Positions 48,258 to 59,600 of a DNA stretch of 64,000 bases are shown in pieces (the stretch's first letter is position 1; each line of letters opens with the position of its first letter). This stretch comes from Curvibacter sp. (GTDB lineage Bacteria; Pseudomonadota; Gammaproteobacteria; Burkholderiales; Burkholderiaceae_C). Under the pieces are notes generated by a model, which was given only the letters and a program-made list of their open reading frames with translations, searched no databases and was not told where the DNA came from. A program made the translations under genes and the position numbers. The DNA lies in NCBI GenBank assembly GCA_004293725.1, contig REAW01000007.1, positions 34,827 through 98,826 on the forward strand, written 5' to 3'.

Positions 48258-48899
48258 ATGTCCACCACCGTGACCTATTTGTTCGACCCCTTGTGTGGCT
48301 GGTGCTATGGCGCCTCCCCCGCCATCGAGCGCCTGGGGCAAGAAGCCTCCATCAACTTGGAGCTGGCTCCCACCGGCCTGTTCAGCAGCGGCGGGCGCGT
48401 GATGAGCGCGGACTTCGCCGAATATGCCTGGTCCAACGATGTACGCATCGGAAAGCTCACCGGCCAGACCTTTAGCGCGGCATACCGCAGCCAAGTGCTG
48501 GGCCAGCATGGAACCCGCTTTGACTCGTCCGCCGCCTCTCTCGCCCTCACTGCCGTGGCACAAACCGCGCCAGCCAAAGAACTGGAAACCTTGAAAGTTT
48601 TGCAAGAAGCGCGCTACTCGGAGGGTCTGGACATCTGCACCCCGCAAGGTGTGGAGGCGGTATTGCGGTCCAAGGGCCTGACAGCCGCTGCCGACCTGTT
48701 GACCCGACAGGACGCAGACCTGCAACTCAAGCACGATGGCCGTATCCAGAACGCCCGCCGCCTCATGCAAGCCCATGGCGCGCAAGGCGTACCGGCATTG
48801 GTGGTCCACGGTGCGAGCGGCGCTCGTCTGGTGCGTGGCGACGCGCTCTACAACGGGCACGACGGGCTCATGGCGGCCATTGCCGCAGCAGCGGCCTAA
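48258..48899 (+). CDS. DsbA-family protein with C-G-W-C motif
   Basis: The 213-residue thioredoxin-fold protein has the redox motif C13-G-W-C16 in D-P-L-C-G-W-C-Y-G, near the start. Its helical insertion is typical of the DsbA/FrnE-like branch (2-hydroxychromene isomerase-related). There is no signal peptide, so it is probably cytoplasmic. The conserved cis-proline region G-V-P-A-L-V-V is near 180. The ATG at 48258 fits; a TTG six codons upstream does not. It ends the MBL-fold operon and converges with tag by four bases. Confidence 0.85.
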   Translation: MSTTVTYLFDPLCGWCYGASPAIERLGQEASINLELAPTGLFSSGGRVMSADFAEYAWSNDVRIGKLTGQTFSAAYRSQVLGQHGTRFDSSAASLALTAVAQTAPAKELETLKVLQEARYSEGLDICTPQGVEAVLRSKGLTAAADLLTRQDADLQLKHDGRIQNARRLMQAHGAQGVPALVVHGASGARLVRGDALYNGHDGLMAAIAAAAA

Positions 48900-49549
48900 G
48901 CTTTGCGGGGCGGCACAAAGGCCGCTCTGGCCTGCAGGGCACGATCGCGGGCATGGCAGCCCTCAAGATGATCATTCACCAGGCCCATTGCCTGCATCAA
49001 AGCGTACATGGTGGTGGGGCCCACAAAGCTCCAGCCCCGCTTGCGCAGGTCTTTGGACAAGGCAATGGACTCCGGCGACGTAGTCACACCACTCAAGGTT
49101 TGGCGCGTGATTTGGCTGGGACGCGTGGTGGCTTCAGGCTCAAAACTCCAAAAATAGGCGGCCAGTGAGCCAAACTCCTGGCGCAGTTCTATCGCCTTTT
49201 GGGCGTTGTTGATGGTGGAGACGATCTTGCCGCGGTGACGCACGATGCCAGCATCCAGCACCAAGCGTTTTACGTCGGAATCGTCAAAGGCGGCCACCTT
49301 GTCCATGTCAAAGCCGGCAAAGGCAGCACGAAAACTCTCGCGTTTGTTCAGGATAGTGAGCCAGCTCAGGCCGGCCTGAAATCCTTCCAGGCAGATTTTC
49401 TCGAAAAGGCGTGTGTCGCTGCTCACCGGGAAACCCCACTCTTGGTCGTGGTAGTGCTGGTAGTGGGGTGTGGCACGGCACCACACACAGCGAGTGACCT
49501 GGGTCTCGTCGGCAAACAAGCCTGTGGGCGCTGCGGTGTCATCAAGCAT
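48896..49549 (-). CDS. tag: DNA-3-methyladenine glycosylase I
   Basis: Tag removes 3-methyladenine from alkylated DNA. The 217-residue protein has R-C-V-W-C near 20, Y-H-D-Q-E-W-G near 33, G-F-Q-A-G-L-S-W-x-T-I-L-x-K-R near 60, and the C-terminal H-L-E-G-C-H zinc-ligand region near 198. The ATG at 49549 is used because the frame upstream is mostly intergenic. It overlaps the DsbA-family stop by four bases on the opposite strand. Confidence 0.95.
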   Translation of the reverse strand: MLDDTAAPTGLFADETQVTRCVWCRATPHYQHYHDQEWGFPVSSDTRLFEKICLEGFQAGLSWLTILNKRESFRAAFAGFDMDKVAAFDDSDVKRLVLDAGIVRHRGKIVSTINNAQKAIELRQEFGSLAAYFWSFEPEATTRPSQITRQTLSGVTTSPESIALSKDLRKRGWSFVGPTTMYALMQAMGLVNDHLEGCHARDRALQARAAFVPPRKA

Positions 49550-49717
49550 GGAGGATTCCCTGTTCAAACTGCAAATACTGTTTTTAAGACCAGTATATGC
49601 CAGCCCGAACACAGCATCTTCCGTGCCTGACTAGCGACATGAAACACAGGAACCTGCCGCCCTGGTGGATTGCAAAGGGCCCTGTTCGGCATGGGGCCAA
49701 TGACATTGGTTCCAGGT

Positions 49718-52700
49718 CTATTGCGATGCCAGTGACACGGTCAGCAGCCGCTCTATGGGCTCAGGTTTATGCAAATGAAAGCCCTGCGCATAGTCGATAC
49801 CCAAGGCCTTCACCCGCTCCAGAACAGCTTCGCGGTCCACATACTCGGCAACAGTCTTCACACCGACCACGCGCGCCACATCTACAAAGCACCTTACAGC
49901 GGCATCATCCAGCGCGTCATCAACCAGGTCCTTGATGAACTGCCCATCGATCTTCAGAAAGTCCACGCGCAACGATTTCAAATAGCCAAATGACGATGCT
50001 CCCGCACCAAAATCATCCAGCGCTATGCGCACCCCCAGCGCCCGCGCCTGCTCGATGAACAGCGCTGCATCTGCCAAATTGGTGACAGCGGCGGTTTCGG
50101 TGACTTCAAAACACAAACGCTGGCGAATGTGGGGCGCAAGTGAACACAGCTTTTCAATGACTTGCCGATGGAAAGCACGGTCGCCAACAGACTGCCCGGA
50201 CAGGTTGACACTAAGCGTTTGCACATTGGCCTGCTCCGCGTGGGCCTCAAGCCAGTCTGTCGCGTTGCGCAGTACCCAGCGGTCTATGCGTGATGCAAGA
50301 TTGAAACGCTCAGCAGCGGGAATGAAAGCCGCTGGGCTGATGATGCCCCCGTCGTGGTCCAGCATCCGCAACAACACTTCAGCGTGCAAACCGTGACCAC
50401 CCGCCTCCAACGTAGTGATCCGTTGCGCATATAAAACGAACTTATCTTCGTCCAACGCTTGCTCGATACGCGTTGTCCATTGCATTTCTCCGTGCCGCTC
50501 GCGCAGTGCCTGGTCTGTGTCAAACCATACGTGTACACGGTTCCTGCCCGCCTCTTTGGCGGCGTAGCAAGAGGTATCTGCAGCTTGCATCACTGCGGCA
50601 ACTGTCGCAAATGCGTTGGACACCGCGACCAGGCCGATACTGGTGCCAATGCGAAAGCGCCTGCCATCATGCAGAAAGCGGAACTCCTCCATGCGGTCAC
50701 AAATTTGCTGCGCTACACGCTGCGCCTGCTCACCGGTGCAATGGTCCAGAATGACCCCGAACTCGTCACCGCCCAGACGCGCCAAAGTGTCACGAGAGCG
50801 TACTGACTCACCCAGCAGCTTGCTGACCTGCTGAAGCAGCTGGTCCCCCGCCGTGTGGCCGCATGCATCATTGACCAGCTTGAACTGGTCCAGATCGATA
50901 AACATCAGAGCATGGTGGCTGCCATCTTCGTGTGACTTTTGCAGCAGGCGGCGCAGGCGTGATTCAAACTCTGCGCGGTTGACCAACCCAGTGAGTTCGT
51001 CATGCGTTGCCCGGTAAGACATCTCACCCGACATGCGCCGCTGCTCCGTCACATCATGGAACACCAGTACCACGCCCAGCACGCCTCCACGTGCATCGCG
51101 AATAGGGGCCGCAGAGTCTTCAATACCAAACTCCTCACCGTGCTTGGATATAAGCAACGTGTGGTTCGCCAAGCCAACAATCTTGCCTTGCTTGAGACAG
51201 GTGTCCACCGGGTTTTCCGTGGACAAACGTGTCTGCTCATTGACGATATGAAAAACCTGGGCAAGAGGCCGACCCAAGGCCTCCTCATTCGTCCAGCCGG
51301 TCATGCGTTCGGCAACCGGGTTAAGCCATGTGACGCAGCCCTTTGCATCTGTGGTGATAACCGAGTCGCCAATGGATTGCATGGTGACTTGCAGTAACTC
51401 ATTTTTCTGGGCAAGTGCTGCTTCTGCGTTGCGCTGCGCGGTGATTTCCCAATTGACACCCACAACGCGCAGTGCCTTCCCATCGCTATCGCGCTCAACC
51501 ATGGCAGCCGCCTGTATGAAATGGATGCTGCCATCGTTCCAGACCACGCGAAACTCTGGCTGAAAGTCGCTGGTGCCCTGTATCGCTGCTTGTAACGCGG
51601 CCTCTGCGCTCGCCTTGTCGTCCGGGTGTAAATGCTTGGACCAAAGTGCGTACACGCCTGTTGCATCCTTAGCAGGCAGGCCGTACAGTGAATACATTTC
51701 GGGACTCCAGGTCAAGGAGCCGTCCACCAGGTTGTAGTCCCACACACCAATGCCACCGGATCGGGTAGCGAGTTGAAAGCGATCTCGGATGCTGTCTAAC
51801 CTTTGGCGTTGCAAGTACGCTTCAGTAATGTTCTGAAATGCGCCCACGATGCGCCGCGGCGCATTGTTTTCAAAGTCCACGTGCCCAACTGATCGGACCC
51901 AAATGCGCTTGCCAGTCGCGGTAATCAGCGGCAGCTCAAGGTCCCAGTCCTTGCCGGCAGACATGCTGTTTTCGACGGCCTTTTGAATCACGGGCCGGGC
52001 TTCTGGCGCATAAAAGTCGATCGCTTCGGCCAAAATGGGTTGGTAGCCCAGCTCCACTTCATGAATGCGCCGGGTCTCTTCAGACCAGTGCACTGTGCCG
52101 GCAAGAATATCCACCTCCCACCCGCCAACGCCTGCCAAGCGGCCAGTTTGATCCAGAAACTCTTGGCTCTTGCGCAACTCCTCACTTTGGCGTTTGCGCT
52201 TGGTCATGTCAGTTCGAATGGAGACATACCGTTCAATTGCGCCGTCGGCCCCCCGCAAGGGGGCGACGATGCTGTCAACCCAGTAAAGTTGACCGTCTTT
52301 GGCCCGATTGCATATTTCACCCTGCCAAGACTCACCACGGCTCACGGTGCGCCACATGGCCGCAAAAAACGCCGGCGGGTGGGCGCCTGAGTTGATGACG
52401 CGATGGTTCTTGCCGATCAGTTCTTCACGGCTGTAGCCACTGATCACACAGAACGCGTCGTTGACCTCGGTGATCGTCCCAGTCACGTCTGTAAATGAAA
52501 CGATGCGGTGCTTCAATATCATCGACATGAGGGATTCGTTGATGTATCGGGCAGCGTATTTTTCTGTAATGTCTTCTACAGCACCTACATGGCCGGTACG
52601 CACGCCCTGCTCATCCACTGTTTGACTGCCTGTGCTGTGCACCATGCGCAAGGCTCTGCCAGGCTGATGAATTCGAAAATCCATGGCAAAAGTCTCCCCG

Positions 52701-53419
52701 GAATCAGCGCACGCTTGCCAGTGCGCAAACACTGCGGCTTTGTCTTCGGGGTGTAAAGCGGCGGTCCAGCCCATGCCTAGACTTTGCGTCTCGCTCAGGC
52801 CATAAATGGCCTGCCACTTCGCATTGGTGTAGGTACAAGCGCCGTTCGCATCGGTGGCGTAGATACCCAGCGGAGAGGCTTCACTGAGTGCGCGAAACCG
52901 CGCTTCACTGTGTGCACTCTGGGCGGCGAGATGGCGGGATTCCAGGGCAAGAACTGCGACACGTGCCAGGTTGCCCAACACCTCACGCTGCATAGGGGTG
53001 AGAGCACCAGGCTCCTGGCTGATGACGCACAAAGTTCCCACGTGGGCGCCATCGTTTAGCACCAATGGTGCCCCGGCATAAAAACGAATGCCTGGGTCGC
53101 CGATGACCAGCGGGTTGTCTGCAAAGCGTTGATCGGTCAGCGCATCATGCACCTCAAAAATGCCGTCCCCCAAGATGGCATGGGCACAGAAAGCGGCGTC
53201 GCGCGGGGTTTCTGTGACTGACCCCAAGCCATAGTTGGACTTGAACCATTGCCGCTCAGCGTCCACCAGGCTAACAAGGGATATGGGCGTCCCGCATACC
53301 AACGCGGCGGCCCGGGTCAAGCAGTCGAAATTCTCTTCAGCGGCAGTGTCCAGAATTCGCAGCTTCTGAAGGGCCACGAGTCGCTGCAGTTCATTGACGG
53401 GTTCTGGTGCTGATTGCAT
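49718..53419 (-). CDS. GAF-PAS-GGDEF-EAL cyclic di-GMP enzyme
   Basis: The 1233-residue protein has an N-terminal GAF domain (about 15-160), at least five PAS/PAC units (about 170-830), GGDEF (G-G-D-E-F at 883-887) and EAL (E1014 in E-V-L-L-R). GGDEF domains make and EAL domains degrade cyclic di-GMP; both sites look intact. The I-site R-S-R-D precedes GGDEF by five residues, and EAL keeps D-D-F-G and K-I-D-G. There is no membrane segment, so it is a soluble multi-input sensor. It is alone, back to back with the A2M gene. The signals sensed are unknown. Confidence 0.93.
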   Translation of the reverse strand: MQSAPEPVNELQRLVALQKLRILDTAAEENFDCLTRAAALVCGTPISLVSLVDAERQWFKSNYGLGSVTETPRDAAFCAHAILGDGIFEVHDALTDQRFADNPLVIGDPGIRFYAGAPLVLNDGAHVGTLCVISQEPGALTPMQREVLGNLARVAVLALESRHLAAQSAHSEARFRALSEASPLGIYATDANGACTYTNAKWQAIYGLSETQSLGMGWTAALHPEDKAAVFAHWQACADSGETFAMDFRIHQPGRALRMVHSTGSQTVDEQGVRTGHVGAVEDITEKYAARYINESLMSMILKHRIVSFTDVTGTITEVNDAFCVISGYSREELIGKNHRVINSGAHPPAFFAAMWRTVSRGESWQGEICNRAKDGQLYWVDSIVAPLRGADGAIERYVSIRTDMTKRKRQSEELRKSQEFLDQTGRLAGVGGWEVDILAGTVHWSEETRRIHEVELGYQPILAEAIDFYAPEARPVIQKAVENSMSAGKDWDLELPLITATGKRIWVRSVGHVDFENNAPRRIVGAFQNITEAYLQRQRLDSIRDRFQLATRSGGIGVWDYNLVDGSLTWSPEMYSLYGLPAKDATGVYALWSKHLHPDDKASAEAALQAAIQGTSDFQPEFRVVWNDGSIHFIQAAAMVERDSDGKALRVVGVNWEITAQRNAEAALAQKNELLQVTMQSIGDSVITTDAKGCVTWLNPVAERMTGWTNEEALGRPLAQVFHIVNEQTRLSTENPVDTCLKQGKIVGLANHTLLISKHGEEFGIEDSAAPIRDARGGVLGVVLVFHDVTEQRRMSGEMSYRATHDELTGLVNRAEFESRLRRLLQKSHEDGSHHALMFIDLDQFKLVNDACGHTAGDQLLQQVSKLLGESVRSRDTLARLGGDEFGVILDHCTGEQAQRVAQQICDRMEEFRFLHDGRRFRIGTSIGLVAVSNAFATVAAVMQAADTSCYAAKEAGRNRVHVWFDTDQALRERHGEMQWTTRIEQALDEDKFVLYAQRITTLEAGGHGLHAEVLLRMLDHDGGIISPAAFIPAAERFNLASRIDRWVLRNATDWLEAHAEQANVQTLSVNLSGQSVGDRAFHRQVIEKLCSLAPHIRQRLCFEVTETAAVTNLADAALFIEQARALGVRIALDDFGAGASSFGYLKSLRVDFLKIDGQFIKDLVDDALDDAAVRCFVDVARVVGVKTVAEYVDREAVLERVKALGIDYAQGFHLHKPEPIERLLTVSLASQ

Positions 53420-53619
53420 GGAACAACATCCTTGGGAAAGAGTGTTTACATGCTAGCACCACGCTCGGCGGTGGAGAAGCTCTCACTGCAGTGTTTGGAT
53501 GGCACACACTGGGTATTGACCCAGGATCCACCCTATTGCTTGCGCCTGGCAATGCGCAAGGCAAATTCCCCTGTGCGTATTTTTTCGGCTACGCTCCAAG
53601 CTGCGCTTCGGGAGCCTGC

Positions 53620-56600
53620 ATGAAAACACCAAAAATCCTTCTCGCTTGCGGCCTGGCCGCGTCCAGTTGGGCTGCCTTGGCCCTGCAAATTACCAGCCTG
53701 TCGCCACAAGGCGAAATCGCCCAGGTGCGGCAGGTGCTCGCCAAATTTGACGAAAGTGCCGTCAACTTTGGCGACCCCAAGGCCGAGGCGCCGCTGACGC
53801 TGAGCTGCAGCGACGCCCAGGTAACCAAGGGCACCGGTCGCTGGGTGAACGACCGGGTGTGGGCCTTTGATTTTGAGAACGACCTGCCGCCCGGCATTAG
53901 CTGCACCGTTCAAGCCAAATCAGGCTTCAAATCCCCCAAGGGCGCAGAGCTGACGGGCACCACCAGCTATAAATTCAATAGCGGTGGTCCGTTTGTGCAA
54001 AACATACGTCCTTACTCCGGCAACCGCATCGACGAAGAACAGTTCTTCATCTTGAGCCTGAACGGCGCGGCCACGCTCGAGAGCGTGCAGGCCAACGTGT
54101 GGTGCGCGGTAGAAGGCCTGGGCGAACGCGTGGCGGTGCGCCTGATCAGCGGCAAGGAACGCGAAGCCCTGTTAGAGGCCCAGGGCATGGACATTGAGGC
54201 CAAAGCCAATCCGCTGTCCATCGTTACGCTGGCCTGCAACCGCACGCTGTCGTCATCGGCCAAGGTGCAAATTGTGTTTGGCAAGGGCGTAGCCACGCCG
54301 GCGCGTGGTGGCGCGGCCACAGGTGTACCGAACAGTGTGGAAAAACGCTTCAACTTTCAAGTGCGCGAGCCGTTTGCGGCCACCTTTAGCTGCGAACGTG
54401 AAAACGCCCAAAGCGCCTGTCTGCCGATTCGCCCCATGACGCTGAACTTCAACGCGCCGGTGCCGGTGAAGTTACTGCAGGGAATTCGCCTGAAAAGCAG
54501 CAAAGACAGTTTCAAGCCGGCCCTGAATGAAGAAGCGGGCGACGGCGACGACGTGGTGAATGGCATCGCATTCACTGCACCATTTGCCGAGCAAACCCAG
54601 TTCACCATCGAGCTGCCCAAAGACTTCAAAGACGCTTCCGGCCGCAGGCTGCGCAATGCGGACAGTTTTCCGCTCAAGACATCCACCGCCGCCATGCCGC
54701 CGTTGGCCAAGTTTGCTGCGTCACCATTTGGCATCGTGGAGCGTTTTGCCGAACCCAGTGGCGTGGCGCTGCTGCCTGTGACGCTGCGCAATGTGGAAGC
54801 CGCGCTCCAACTGAAGGGGCTGAACGCCGAACAGGCCAAACCCGCCGCGCCCAAGGCGCCCGCGGGCAAAGTCAGCAGTTTCCAACCCGGCACCGACGCC
54901 GACATCATTGCCTGGTGGCGCAAGTTGCAGCGCTACGACAGTTACACCGTGTCGCGCAAACAGGCAGCGGTCGATGTACAAGGCCCTTTGCCCAAGATCG
55001 TGAGTGACGCCGACAAGTACAGCGTGCAGACCCGCATGGTGTCGCTCTTGCAGGGCCGCCCTCACGTGAAGACGCTGGACCTCCAGAAGCCCCAGACCAA
55101 CGACCCGCGCCCGTTTGAGGTGGTGGGCATTCCGCTGCCACCCGGCTTTCACGTGGTGGAGATTGCTTCCCAAAAACTGGGCAACAGTTTGCTGGACGAA
55201 GGCCACGGCGCGGAACGCACCATGTACGTGCGCACCTCTGCGCTGGTCACCAACTTGGGGGTGCACTTCAAGCTGGGGCGCGAGAACGCGCTAGCCTGGG
55301 TCACCTCGCTGGACAAGGGCGCGCCGGTGGCGGGTGCCACGGTGCGTGTGTCGGACTGCCGGGGCAAAGAGCTGGCCACCGGCGTGACCAATGCGCAGGG
55401 TGTTGCCAACTTTGAAGGCCTCTCGCCTCAACCCCCACGGTGCAGTGGAGAAGACGGCTATGGCCAAGCCTACTTTGTGAGCGCGCGCGCCACCCAGCCT
55501 GCGGGCGATGGCAAAGGCACAGTGCAAGACTTGGCCTTCACCTGGAGCGACTGGAACCGTGGCATTGAGCCCTGGCGTTTCAATGTGCCCACCAGCCGCG
55601 ACGCGGTGCCCGACGAACGCGCCCACACGATCTTTGACCGCACGCTGCTGCGCGCAGGCGAAACCGTGTCCATGAAGCACCTGCTGCGCAACGAAACCTC
55701 CAATGGTTTTGGATTGCCTGCGCAACAGCCCGGCACTCTGAAGATTACCCACATGGGCAGCGGCCAGCAGTATGAACAAACCGTGGCGTGGCGCAAAACC
55801 GCCACCGGTGGCCTGAGTGCAGAGAGCAGCTTCTCCATACCGCCAGCAGCCAAGCTGGGCGTGTACCAGGTGCAGCTGTCGGGCGGCACGCGCGACCAGA
55901 GCTTTTACACCGGCCAATTCCGGGTGGAAGAGTTCCGCCTGCCGGTGCTGGAAGGCCGCATCACACCTGCCGAGAAAAAGGCGCTGGTGAATGTGGGCAA
56001 GTTGCCTGTGGACGTTCAGATCAACTATGTGTCGGGCGGCGGAGCGATCAACCTGCCGGTACGCGTGTCTGCGCTGGTGCGAACCAAGTACCCCAGCTTT
56101 ACGGATTACAACGAGTTCAACTTTTCTGCTCCATATGGCAACCAGCAGGCCAGTAGCGGTGAGGGCGAAGAAGACGCCAATGCCAGTGCAGACAGTCGCG
56201 TCATTGCCGACAAGCTGCCGCTCACCCTGGACAAAAATGGCGCAGGCAAGCTCACGCTGGAGCAAGTCCCCAAGAGCCGCCAGCCGCAGGACCTGCTGCT
56301 GGAAGCCACCTACTCCGACCCGAATGGCGAGGTGCAAACCATCCGCAGCACACAAACGCTGTGGCCTGCTAGCGTAGTGGCGGGTATCAAGACCGAAGGC
56401 TGGGTGTCCAGCAGCCAAAAAATCAAGTTCCAGGCGCTGGCGCTAGACCTCAGCGGCAAGCCGCAGGCAGGCGTAGCGCTGGAAGTGAAAGCCACCGCCC
56501 GCATCACAACCACCACACGCAAACGCATGGTGGGCGGCTTCTACACCTACGACAACAAAACCAGCACCAAGGAAATGGGCAGCGTATGCAGTGGCAAAAG

Positions 56601-59600
56601 CGATTCACGCGGCCTGCTGCTGTGCGAAACCGCGTTGAACGAAGCTGGCGAAGTGGAACTGGTGGTCACCGCCAAAGATGCATCCGGCAACAGCATCCAG
56701 GCGGCCAGCAGCGTGTATGTCACCAAGCAGGGCGAGCTGTGGTTTGGCGGCGAGAACACCGACCGCATCGACCTGCTGCCGGAGAAAAAGAGCTACCAGC
56801 CCGGTGAGACCGCCAAGTTCCAGGTGCGCATGCCCTTCCGCTTTGCCACCGCCCTGGTGGCGGTGGAACGCGAAGGCATTGTGCAGACCGAGGTGGTGCA
56901 GCTCAACGGGCAAGACCCGACTATTCAAGTGAAGATTCAGGAAGGCTGGGGGCCCAACGTGTATGTGAGCGCGCTGGTGCTGCGCGGCCGCCTGCGTGAG
57001 GTGCCCTGGTACAGCTTCTTCACGTGGGGCTACAAGGCCCCGCGCGAGTGGTGGACCAGCTTCTGGTTTGAGGGGCGCGAGTACGTGGCCCCCACCGCGC
57101 TGGTGGACCTGAGCAAGCCCGCCTTCCGCCTGGGTGTGGCCGAAATCCGCGTAGGCTCCCGCGCGCATGAACTGGCGGTAAGCGTGAAGGCCGACAAGGA
57201 AAGCTACGCCGTGCGCAGCCAAGCCAAGGTCACCATCACCGTAAAGCTGCCCAACGGCCAGCCCGCGGCAGGCGCCGAAGTGGCCCTGGCCGCAGTGGAC
57301 CAAGCCCTGCTGGAGCTGATGCCCAACAGCAGCTGGAACCTGCTGGACGCGATGCTGCAACGTCGCAGCTGGGGTGTGGAAACGTCCACCGCACAGATGG
57401 AAATCATTGGCCGGCGCCACTACGGCCGCAAGGCGGTGGCCCCCGGAGGTGGTGGCGGCCACAGTGGTGCACGTGAGCTGCTGGAAACCCTGCTGCTGTG
57501 GAACCCCAGCGTGAAGCTGGACGCCAACGGCCAGGCCGTGGTGACCGTGCCGCTGAACGATGCACTCACCACCTTCAAGATCGTGGCCGTGGCCGATGCC
57601 TTTACCGGCATGTTTGGTACCGGCAGCACCAGCATTCGCGCCACGCAAGATTTGCAAATCATCAGCGGGCTGCCGCCGCTGGTGCGCGAGGATGACCAGT
57701 ACCGCGCCCAGCTGACCCTGCGCAACACCACCAAGCAGGCCATGAAGGTGCTGGTGACACCACGTGCCACGCTATTGAATTTGGAGCAACAAACCATTGA
57801 TATACCTGCGGGAGATGCCAAAGAGGTTGCATGGAATGTGACTGCGCCCGCCCAACTGGCGCTGACGCGCAACGAGGCCATCCTGTGGGAAATCGAAGCC
57901 AAAGACACCATCAGCGGCGCGCGCGACGCGCTGAAGGCGCGCCAACGCATCATCCCGGCCGTGCCGCTCACGGTGCAGCAAGCCACGCTGGTGCAAATTG
58001 ACGGCCCGCTTACCATGGACGTGAATGCCCCTGCCGACGCCCTGCCCGGCCGTGGCGGCCTGAAGATGGCGCTGCAGCCCAAACTGGCCGAAGGCCTGCC
58101 GGGTGTGCGGGACTGGTTTGCACTCTACCCCTTTGCCTGCCTGGAGCAAAAGACCAGCAAGAGCGTGGGCCTGCGTGACGGCAAGATGTGGCAAAGCGTG
58201 GCTGCGCAAATTCCAAGCTACCTGGACAGCGATGGTCTGGCTCACTACTTCCCGCCACGCGATGGCGAGGCCAACCGCGGCAGCGACACACTGACCGCCT
58301 ACCTGCTGGCCGCCACGCATGAGGCTGCCAGCATAGACCCCGCGTTTGCACTCAGCGACGAGATTCGCGCGCCCATGGAGCGTGGCCTCATCGCATTTGT
58401 GGAAGGCCGCATCCAGCGCGAGTTCTGGAGCCCGCGCAAAGATCTGGACATGCGCAAACTGGCCGCCATCGAAGCCCTGTCGCGCTACGGCAAGGCCCAG
58501 GGCCGCATGGTCAACAGCATCACCATCGCGCCCAACCAGTGGCCCACCCATGCGGTGATTGATTGGCTCAACATCTTGAAACGCGTGAACGACGTGCCCG
58601 AGCGCGACAAGCGCCTGGCCGAGGCAACGCAGATTTTGCGCAGCCGCATCAGCTACCAGGGCACCAAGATGATCTTCAGCACCGAGAAGGACGACTACTG
58701 GTGGTGGCTGATGCAAAGCGGCGACGTGAACACCGCGCGCCTGATCTTGAGTGTGTTGGACGACCCAGCGTGGAAAGACGACATGGGCCGCCTGGCCAAC
58801 GGCTTCATCAGCCGCCAGCAAAACGGCGCGTGGCACACCACCACCGCCAACCTGTGGGGTGGGCTGGCCCTGGAGAAATTCAGCGCCAAGTTTGAAGCCG
58901 TGACGGTAGTCGGAACCACCAAGGCATCGATGAGCACGGGTGCGGCTAGCGTGGACTGGAGCAAGGTCGAACGCATCAAGACCTCCGACACATCGGGCGC
59001 CGCGCACCAGACCACCTTCTTCGGCGCACCCGCATCGCCGGGCAACCTGAAGAACAACACCATGTTCCTGCCTTGGAGCAAGACTGCCGAGAAAGGTGCG
59101 GTGAAGGACACGCTGAACGTGACCCACCAGGGCGCCGGCAAGCCTTGGCTCACACTGCAGTCGGTAGCGGCGGTGCAACTGAAGGCGCCGTTCTTTGCGG
59201 GTTACCAGATCAAGAAAACCATAACCCCCGTGGAGCAGGCCAACAAGAGCCTGCCGGCCGGCAGATACACGCGCGGTGACGTGCTGCGCATCAGCATTGA
59301 GGTGAACGCCAGCGCCGACATGACCTGGGTCGCCATCACCGACCCCGTGCCCGGCGGCGCCACCATTCTGGGTAGCGGCCTGGGCCGCGACAGCGAGATC
59401 GCCACGCAGGGCGAGAGGAAAGAAGGCTACGGCTGGGTCGCGTTTGAAGAGCGCAGCTTCGAGTCCTTCCGCAGCTACTACGAGTACCTGCCCAAAGGCG
59501 TAGTGAAGATGGAATACACCATCCGCCTCAACAACGTCGGCGAGTTCTCGCTGCCGCCGTCACGCGTGGAAGCGATGTATGCACCGGAGATGTTTGGGGA

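Noticed and set aside
53407..53619. Upstream extension of the alpha-2-macroglobulin frame
   Set aside because: It overlaps the start of the divergent c-di-GMP gene, and the signal peptide begins only at the ATG at 53620 behind GGAG.
53620..53685. L-L-A-C near residue 10 of the alpha-2-macroglobulin as a lipobox
   Set aside because: The hydrophobic part before the Cys is too short for a lipoprotein signal; hydrophobicity continues to about residue 21, which fits an ordinary signal peptide.
57770..57792. GCTATTGAATTTGGAGCAA inside the alpha-2-macroglobulin gene as a sixth palindrome copy
   Set aside because: It is in frame in a coding region without the CTTGCGCA flank, and similarity is limited to the AT-rich core, so chance is likely.
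57772..59178. 468-residue minus-strand frame opposite the alpha-2-macroglobulin gene
   Set aside because: It is His/Gly/Arg-rich antisense of a real long gene; the plus-strand frame has clear domains and the thioester motif.
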